From Desmodus rotundus (taxonomy: Eukaryota; Chordata; Mammalia; Chiroptera; Phyllostomidae), in the NCBI RefSeq assembly GCF_022682495.2, contig NC_071391.1:125407896-125471895 (forward strand): DNA of 64,000 bases. Direction: 5' to 3'. The notes beneath the pieces were generated by a model that ran no database searches, had not been told where the DNA came from, and saw only the letters and a program-made list of their open reading frames with translations. Positions 57,641 to 64,000 of this stretch are shown here, one piece after another; positions within the stretch are counted from its first letter, which is position 1, and each line of letters begins with the position of its first letter. The translations under genes and the position numbers were made by a program.

Positions 57641-60600
57641 GTGCTGCATGTGGCAAGCTGAACAGATGGCTTCCCTGCACCCCCTCCCCAACCCTACTGG
57701 AAGAATCATTTTGTCTTGTTTTGTTTGCTTATTTGAATGTCTCATTAGGTGTCCAGTACAATAAGAGGAGAAGGGAGAAAGCCCTCTTGACTTTTCAGCA
57801 GGCAAGCACTAGGGTGAAACTGCACTTAGAGACTTCTTGTTTTTCGGGAGCTGGTAAGAAAGAGAGAAGAGAAGGGAGAGAGGGAGCCCAGGCCAGGAGA
57901 ACATTCGGGATCAGGCACGAAAGATGTAGGCAAGTAGCTAAGCAGCAGGAAGGCACCAGTATAGCCACCCGGTTCTTATTAATATTGCAACTTCCATGAT
58001 GGTTGGTCAGCAGCGTGACGGTAACTGCGTGCAGCATGCGCTAAATGAACCGAAGAATACAGATTTGGGCACGCGTCATTTATCTCAAAAACTACACAGC
58101 AACGCCATTTCAGAATATTTTTTCTGGCTTGGGCAGCGGCGTTCAGAGCTGGGGTATGGGGATGGCATGGAAGGGCGGCGCACATCCCGCTGTTTACTTC
58201 AGGTGTTGGGGACTTGCTTGTTCTCCGTGATCGTTCTGGTTCCAGAGCCTGCTCCAGCAGTTATATTCACTTCCCCCTTCCAGGCTGGCGATATTTTTGT
58301 GGGAGCAAGTGTGAGTACCCTGCCCCCCACCATTTCAACCGAAGAGGGAAATGAGTCTTAGAGGTAAAGACGCTGCTCAGGGGTGGCCCTGGCTGCAGAG
58401 CCAGCTTCCTGGGGCAGCGCACATGACATCAGCACCTTCATGGAGAGTCAGCCTGGGGACTTTGGGCGGTGTGGCATGGTCTGTGTCCCATGCACATACC
58501 CGTGGCCCACCAGAGGTCACCTGCAGGCTCAGAGGACTGTTTCTATATATGCATACAGATGACCTCCCACCCAATCACCTGAGAGTTCACCTGAAGGCCT
58601 TCCTGATCCCAGGTGCATGGTCTGTCCTCCGGTAGGTCGGACTGAAACTTTGGGGAGTCACTAGCTATCAGGGGCACTCCTAAGTCTACAGGGGACCAGA
58701 GTAGATAGAAATACCCAAGGTTCCTTGCTGCTCCAGCCTCTTTTTCGTGAGTGAGCCCTCAGAGAGGTAGCTCCCAGGCACGGTCTGCGCTGACCCTCAG
58801 TGAGTCTTCGGCAGCATGGACTCTCGGTGACCCAGAGCTCACTTGTGTACCCCTCAGCATCTCTCCCCTCTTTGTCTCTTTCCCTCACTCCCTCTCCGTG
58901 CTTCTGAGAACCATCCCCAGGTATAAGTGGAGCACTCCACAGGCATGGGTGGGGCCTCCCAGAGCCTGGTGTATGACAACCCCCTTGGCCCCCCACATGG
59001 AGCCAGTCAGCACTGTGGCCATAGTGGGCAGGGCTGGCCCCTGGGGGCCAAACACCAGGTCCTGGACGCAGAGCTGTGGGTCCTGGGCCAGTCCTGCTCA
59101 CCCTGACTCCTCGGCACCTGCCCTCTCAGGCCCCCACTGCAGCTGGCCTTTCTAACAGAAAGCTCTCTTTATCAAGCAGATTTCCAAGTTCTAGTTCTTG
59201 CAAGCAGTTCTAGAGGTGACGCTATTTGAATGGAGCATTGGAACTTGATCATATTGTGTCTCTCTGGCCTTGCTGAGGCAGGACAACCTGCTGACATGGG
59301 ATCAAGCTCAGGATCAAGTGTGACACGTCTCAAGACCATCTGAACCTCTTAAAGCCCAGACAAGTGGCCAACTCTTTGTAGGTTTTGTATTTTTATGACC
59401 TCCTGTGGCTTCCAAATATGTGATTTTGGATGTTGAAAGTGCTTGTTATTCCTCGTGTTGATATGGTGCAAGCAGTAATAATAAAGTGTGGGCTCTCAGA
59501 GGCTGCGTGAGCAGCACTGGGCTTCCTGCTCTCCCGACCTCGGGTGAGGTGGGCAGCTCTGCGGCCCTGTCGGCTCTGGCTCTGGCAGAATCCTGTGACC
59601 CTTCCAGCAGTTTTGATGCCCTGGCTCAGAGCTGTTAGCCTGTTGATTCCCAGGGGTGGTCTGGGGCCAGGGATCAGCTCCAACCCTTCCTGGCAGGGCT
59701 GGCTGTGGAGCCGGAAGTGAGGGCCCCGCCCCACCCCCACTGATGACAAAGCCACATGGAATGGGGCCTCCTCCTGGATGGGAGAACTCAGAATCCCAGA
59801 AGTGGCTTAGGTCTCCTGCTTGGGTGGAGTGGGGGTGGGGGGAGGAGACAAAGGGGCCGTGTGTCAGTCAACGCCCTTTGTACTGGACCCCCTGCCTGTC
59901 TGTCATGTCCAACACGTTCAGGAAATTACAGCCTATCCTGACCAGCATTTTACTCTAACCTTCTCAGTTTTCTTCCACAAAAATGAGGATTTGACAAGGC
60001 AAATAGTGGAACTCCCCTGCTGGAATCAGACAGAAAGGAGGATCTTTAATAAGAGAGTCAATGATAAATGTAGTGCTGTTATGCTTCATTCTCCAAGAAG
60101 GCAATGATAACTCCTGTTCTCTTAGCTCCTTTCCAGCCCTTCACAGTCTAAGTCTAGCTGTTGCTGCACAGACTTTTTCTCTGTGAATCCTCAAACATTC
60201 CAGTTGTCCCAGAATTCCCCTGACCTTATTGATGACACTGGTCTCCTCTTTGGAGAGTATTGTGAGAAAGCCATTGCTAAATCCTCAAAAGAATGGCTTT
60301 GTCTCCTCTGTTCCCATTAAGGGCAACGGTGTCAGATAAGAGGCCAAATTAGCTTCACCCTCCTGTGCCCACGCCCAGAGAACCTCCTCCCACCTCATGT
60401 ACAACTAACTAGACCAGGCGGGCCTCTGTTCTAGGACACCCCTCCCAAGGCCACTGCGCTGTGACCTGGTGAAACATACGATCTGGGCCAATAAGCTTCT
60501 TCCTTCAGGACATCAGTGCAGGAAACCAAGAACTGTTGACATGTGGAAATGGGAGCCTAAGCAGAGGGTGGTGGCACTGCAGTGGGGAGGAGCAGGTGAC

Positions 60601-60899
60601 CACTATGATGGCCACAGGCAGGCAGGAGACAGGAAGGAGAGAGAGGCAGCGGTAGGAGACTGGAGCGCAGATACTTAGACAGCAGCTACAACTAGAGGCC
60701 GTGGGTTTCTGGAAAGATGGGGAGCGTGGCCTTAGCTTGGGATGGCTTTCCCGTCTCTGTCCTGGCTCCTGTGAGAGCCACCTGGGTCAGGCTCCAGTTC
60801 TGGAAGTCACCATTCCTTCCACATAGATCCCTGCATGAGCCCCCCTTCCCTTCTCAAGGGGAGAAGGGGGGCCTCTGCTTCTGAAACACATCTTCTCAT
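57641..60899. other. GC-richer intergenic DNA without recognised genes
   Basis: Several open frames of 100-154 codons occur on both strands (57535-57999, 57996-58361, 58661-59101 and 58751-59155). They overlap in antisense, show no domain and mirror local base composition. No CpG island, tRNA or small RNA was recognised. A transcribed non-coding RNA cannot be excluded by eye. Confidence 0.4.
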
Positions 60900-61890
60900 C
60901 AAAGGAAGGTGTTTAGGTCATTTACATTTAATGTCATTATTTTCCATTTGTCTCAACTGTTCTGTGTTCCCTTGTCATTCCTTTTGTCTTTTTTTGCAGG
61001 AATTGTGTATTTTTTTTAGTATTCCATTTTAGCTGCACTATTGACTTGCTAACTACATCACCTTGTTTTAATTTTTTAGGAGCTGCCCTGGGGCTTCAGG
61101 TGTGCATAAGTGACGTGTCGCAGCCTGCCTTCGTATAACACCGCACTGCCTCCCCGGTAGCATGAAGACCTTCCGACAGCGCCCTTCCATCCCCCGCCGG
61201 TATTTTGTGCTGCTGTGTCTTACGCGTTACAGCTGCGTGTGTTATTAGCACCGTAATACATTCTTTTCCATGAAATCATTATTTTTTTAATTTTTAAATG
61301 AAAAAACAAAGGGCTTTTCTTTTTACCCACCTATTTACCATTTTCTGATCTCTCTAGTTGTCGTGTCCATCCAAGTTTCCATCTGGTATCATTTTCCTAC
61401 GGCCTGAAGAACTTTAATATTTTTTAGGTTCAGGCCTACTGGCAACAAATGCTCTCTCTCATCTTTAGTCTGTCTGAAAAAGTCATTTCACCTTCATCTT
61501 TGAATAATATTTTTGTTAGATTTAGAATTCTGGGTTGACTTTTTTTTTCTTTCAACACTTTAGATGCATTTCACTGCCTTCTGGATTGCGTCGTTTCTAA
61601 CAATAATTCTGCGGCAAGTTTTATCTTTGTTCCTCTGTACGAAACGTGCCTTTTTTCTCTGGACGCTGTAAAGATATTCTCTCTGTCACTGTTTCTCAGA
61701 AACCTGATCAGATTGGGGCACGGCCTAAGACATTTGGAGCGGCAGATTTATAGTTTTCATCAGATATGGAGAAAAAATGGCCATAACTTCTTCCGACACG
61801 GTTTCTGTTCCCCCCTCTCTTCTTTCTGGGGCTCCAACTTCATGAGCACTAGGCCACTCGATATTATCACACAGGTCACCAAGGCTATAC
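60900..61890 (-). repeat. Ancient L1/HAL1 ORF1-region, antisense
   Basis: 'ttgttagatttagaattctgggttgac', 'cactttagatgcatttcactgccttctggattgc', 'ttctctctgtcactgtttctcag' and 'cgatattatcacacaggtcacc' are the reverse complement of the old mammalian L1/HAL1 ORF1 region. The copy is much more diverged than the two HAL1-like copies in the intron. Confidence 0.7.
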
Positions 61891-61984
61891 TGTGCACTTC
61901 AAGGGTGTGAATTTTCTTATATGCAAGTGAAAACTAAATAGAATTGATTTAAATAAATGAAATAATATATACAAGCTCCCAGCA

Positions 61985-62320
61985 GCATTCATGATACACA
62001 ACAGGCACTTAATAAATATTATTTCTCATCTCTCCAACCCCACCTCTTTAACTTCCCTCTGCACCATGCTCTTCTTACACACTCTCAGCCCCTCTGCCTC
62101 TCCAAATTCCACCCATCCTTCAAGGTACAACTTCAATGCCTCTGCCTGCATGTTTTCCAGGTTACTCCAGGGTACAGTTTGGAATCGTAAAGCGCTTACC
62201 ACCTGCTTCCCTGGATTCAGACGTGGGTTGCATACTGACCTGTGTCATTCACAATTTATGGGTGCACCTGTGTCTTGCCTCACCTTTGGTTTTGAATTCC
62301 TCAAGATGAGTACTACTTTC
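61985..62320 (+). repeat. LINE-2-like remnant
   Basis: 'acaggcacttaataaatattatttc' and 'ccaaattccacccatccttcaaggtacaac' resemble L2. A 113-codon frame across it (61991-62332) shows no domain. Confidence 0.5.
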
Positions 62321-62509
62321 TCCCCTCTATAACCTTGTCACTACCTGCTCCAACGCTGCCAGGAGGTGTTCCTCCTTGTCTGTTATCTGGAATGAAGCCC
62401 CAAAGGTCTCCTCCCCTGGCCAGCGAGTTGGGGCAGCGGGGGGTGGGGGGAGGGACTGGGCTGAAGAGAATGTGGTGCCCTGAAGGAAAATGGACTCCGG
62501 AGCCCCACC

Positions 62510-62690
62510 ACCCTGGTCCGAATCTCAACCCTGCTGCTGCTCTCACCAATTGGTGACTCTCACCAATTTCCTTAGCCAAACTGAACCTCAGTTTCCTCAT
62601 CAGTGTCATGGGTGTGATTGTTGGAGCGAGATGAGAGAGAAGTGTGTCCAGGGCCTGGCTAGCATCTGCTGTCCTTGAGAGCTGGGTGAC
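62510..62690 (+). repeat. MIR element
   Basis: 'tctcaaccctgctgctgctctcaccaattggtgac ... aactgaacctcagtttcctcatcag' matches the MIR core on the + strand. Confidence 0.75.
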
Positions 62691-63439
62691 TGGGTTCAGA
62701 ACCAGACCCTCAGCCCGGCGGAGGGTGCATGGAGCTGGCTGTCCAGAGAACACCTAGACCCGTGGCTTTTTGCCAGTCGTGAACTCATGTTCCCAGAGAG
62801 GAGAGAAACAGGCTGCATCTAAGGCTCTACAACCCTCACAAAAGCTTGATGTGTGTCTTCAGCCCCATCCGCACACCTGGTTGTACTTACTGATCTAAAA
62901 GCGCGTCCGTCCTGCTTGCCTTGTCACATTTCGGAACGTGGTAAAGCTCGGGAGGGAAAAAACTCAGAAATACCATGCATTAAAAAAAAGTAATGCCGTG
63001 GATTCATACGCTTCCAGAAGATGAAGGTCTAGGACGAGGAACAGAGCGCTGCGCCAGTAGCAGGCACGCTGACAGCTCTGCCTACCGGAGGCTGTCATGC
63101 CAGCGTCCTCACACCTTGAGCCTGGTGGTCTTCGACTAGGAAATCCCCTCCAAAGCAGTGAGGAGAACTCCCTGGCTAGGGAATCCAGAAAATGAGAGGT
63201 TCTTTTAACTGTCTAGTAAAGGTTCACTTCCAAAGATGGGAGGAATAGCAAGGAAGTACCAAGAGTCAGGACACCTGGTTCGGTCTTTAGATTTTTGGAC
63301 TGGCCAAGAGCACGCCTCCCACTCAGTGTCCTGGGGCCTCTCTCACTAACCTGTGCGCAACTCCTCGCCTGTTGCAGCTTTGCTTCTGTGAATGTCTGTG
63401 AAATGAGCCAGGCGGAGATGTTTGTCTGTGTGTTTGGAT
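62691..63439. other. Intergenic DNA, nothing recognised
   Basis: No gene or assigned repeat. Confidence 0.4.
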
Positions 63440-63740
63440 GTGTCCATGTTCTCAGTGCCACACACAGTGCCTGGCATATAGTAGATTCTCCACAAATGTT
63501 TTTGAATAGATGAATATCATAAGGTTGAAATCTTAAGACTGTGCTTGGATATGAGCTTTGCTTTGCCCTCCGCTGCTATGGCCCCTGACAAGTGACTTCA
63601 CCGCTGAGCTCCAGTCTCCCCATCCGAAAACTAGGTAACGAGGCTCTCTGTGGTGACCAGATGAGATGGCTGTGAAGTCCACGAAGGGCGCCTCAGACAG
63701 AGCAGGTGCTCACTGGATGGGAGCTATCGCGGTTGTCGCA
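63440..63740 (+). repeat. MIR/L2 fragments in tandem
   Basis: A piece ending 'cacagtgcctggcatatagtagattctccac' (to about 63515) is followed by a second MIR-like stretch with 'acaagtgacttcaccgctgagctccagtctcccc' and 'gcaggtgctcactgg' (about 63545-63735). Confidence 0.65.
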
Positions 63741-64000
63741 GCATCTATCAAAATTCTGCCTAACAGTTTAAAAATGTCTGTAGGAGTTTCTCCTCTTCTT
63801 TTGTCTCCCCCCGCCCCTACCCCCCTGCCACTCCCCTACTCCCAGTATAATGGCCTGGAATCTCTCTCTTAATGGGCTATCTCTGAGGATCAGACCAAAA
63901 GAACTGGCTTGTGTTATAGTAAAAGATTAGATTCAGGTTAAAGCTGAACGAGAAATGTCAAACGCAGGGAGTAGTTATGAAAAGAATGGGGCACCTTCTC
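63741..64000. other. Intergenic DNA at the window edge
   Basis: Nothing recognised. Confidence 0.4.

Noticed and set aside
57535..59155. Cluster of 100-154-codon open frames on both strands
   Set aside because: The frames overlap in antisense in GC-rich DNA with few stops. None shows a domain, a plausible start context or splice sites.
1..64000. CRISPR array, operons, phage or plasmid features, or an endogenous retrovirus
   Set aside because: No regularly spaced repeats, no bacterial gene layout, and no gag/pol/env or paired LTRs were recognised on either strand. The window is vertebrate nuclear DNA.

Overview
This is mammalian nuclear DNA, most likely from a microbat of the Yangochiroptera. 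The evidence is seven dispersed tRNA-derived SINEs that look like the VES family. They have tRNA-like A and B boxes, a TCTCTCCCT-type pyrimidine tract, an AAATAAATAAA-type tail and target-site duplications. There are also two ORF1-only 'half-LINE' (HAL1-like) insertions that resemble those known from bats. The species cannot be fixed from the sequence. There is no prokaryotic gene organisation, operon, CRISPR array or virus.

Only one functional protein gene is evident: SOCS5 on the + strand. Its whole 536-codon reading frame lies in one exon (37691-39301), preceded by a pyrimidine tract and an AG splice acceptor at 37677-37678. A long AT-rich 3' UTR follows, with several AATAAA signals between 39736 and 41415. 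In mammals SOCS5 has a far-upstream non-coding first exon and a large first intron. Positions 1-37678 are therefore inferred to be part of intron 1, and no first exon or CpG-island promoter is seen here. Everything after about 41.4 kb is downstream intergenic DNA.

Layout. 1-4.65 kb: old antisense LINE-1 with a SINE and an internally deleted mariner. 4.65-8.8 kb: sparse DNA with L2, a MER20-like copy and a short young L1 tail inserted in L2. 8.87-10.68 kb: HAL1-like copy 1. 10.9-19.8 kb: antisense L1, a hAT MITE and SINEs. 21.5-24.03 kb: HAL1-like copy 2. 24.5-31.3 kb: L1, MIR, a hAT and SINEs. 31.69-32.51 kb: a mariner and a hAT MITE almost back to back. 34-37.6 kb: MER5-like hAT, a palindromic TA-flanked MITE and an L1 ORF1 remnant. 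37.68-41.4 kb: SOCS5. 41.4-64 kb: intergenic DNA with a long antisense L2, an RPL37A processed pseudogene, a decayed autonomous hAT-Charlie transposon, SINEs and a more GC-rich L2/MIR-bearing end.

Nearly all other open frames are short and lie in repeats or lack any recognisable family, so they are not called as genes. I did not find a convincing undescribed biological system. The most informative observations concern transposon biology: the two end-complete ORF1-only LINEs, and the non-autonomous mariners that retain transposase pieces.
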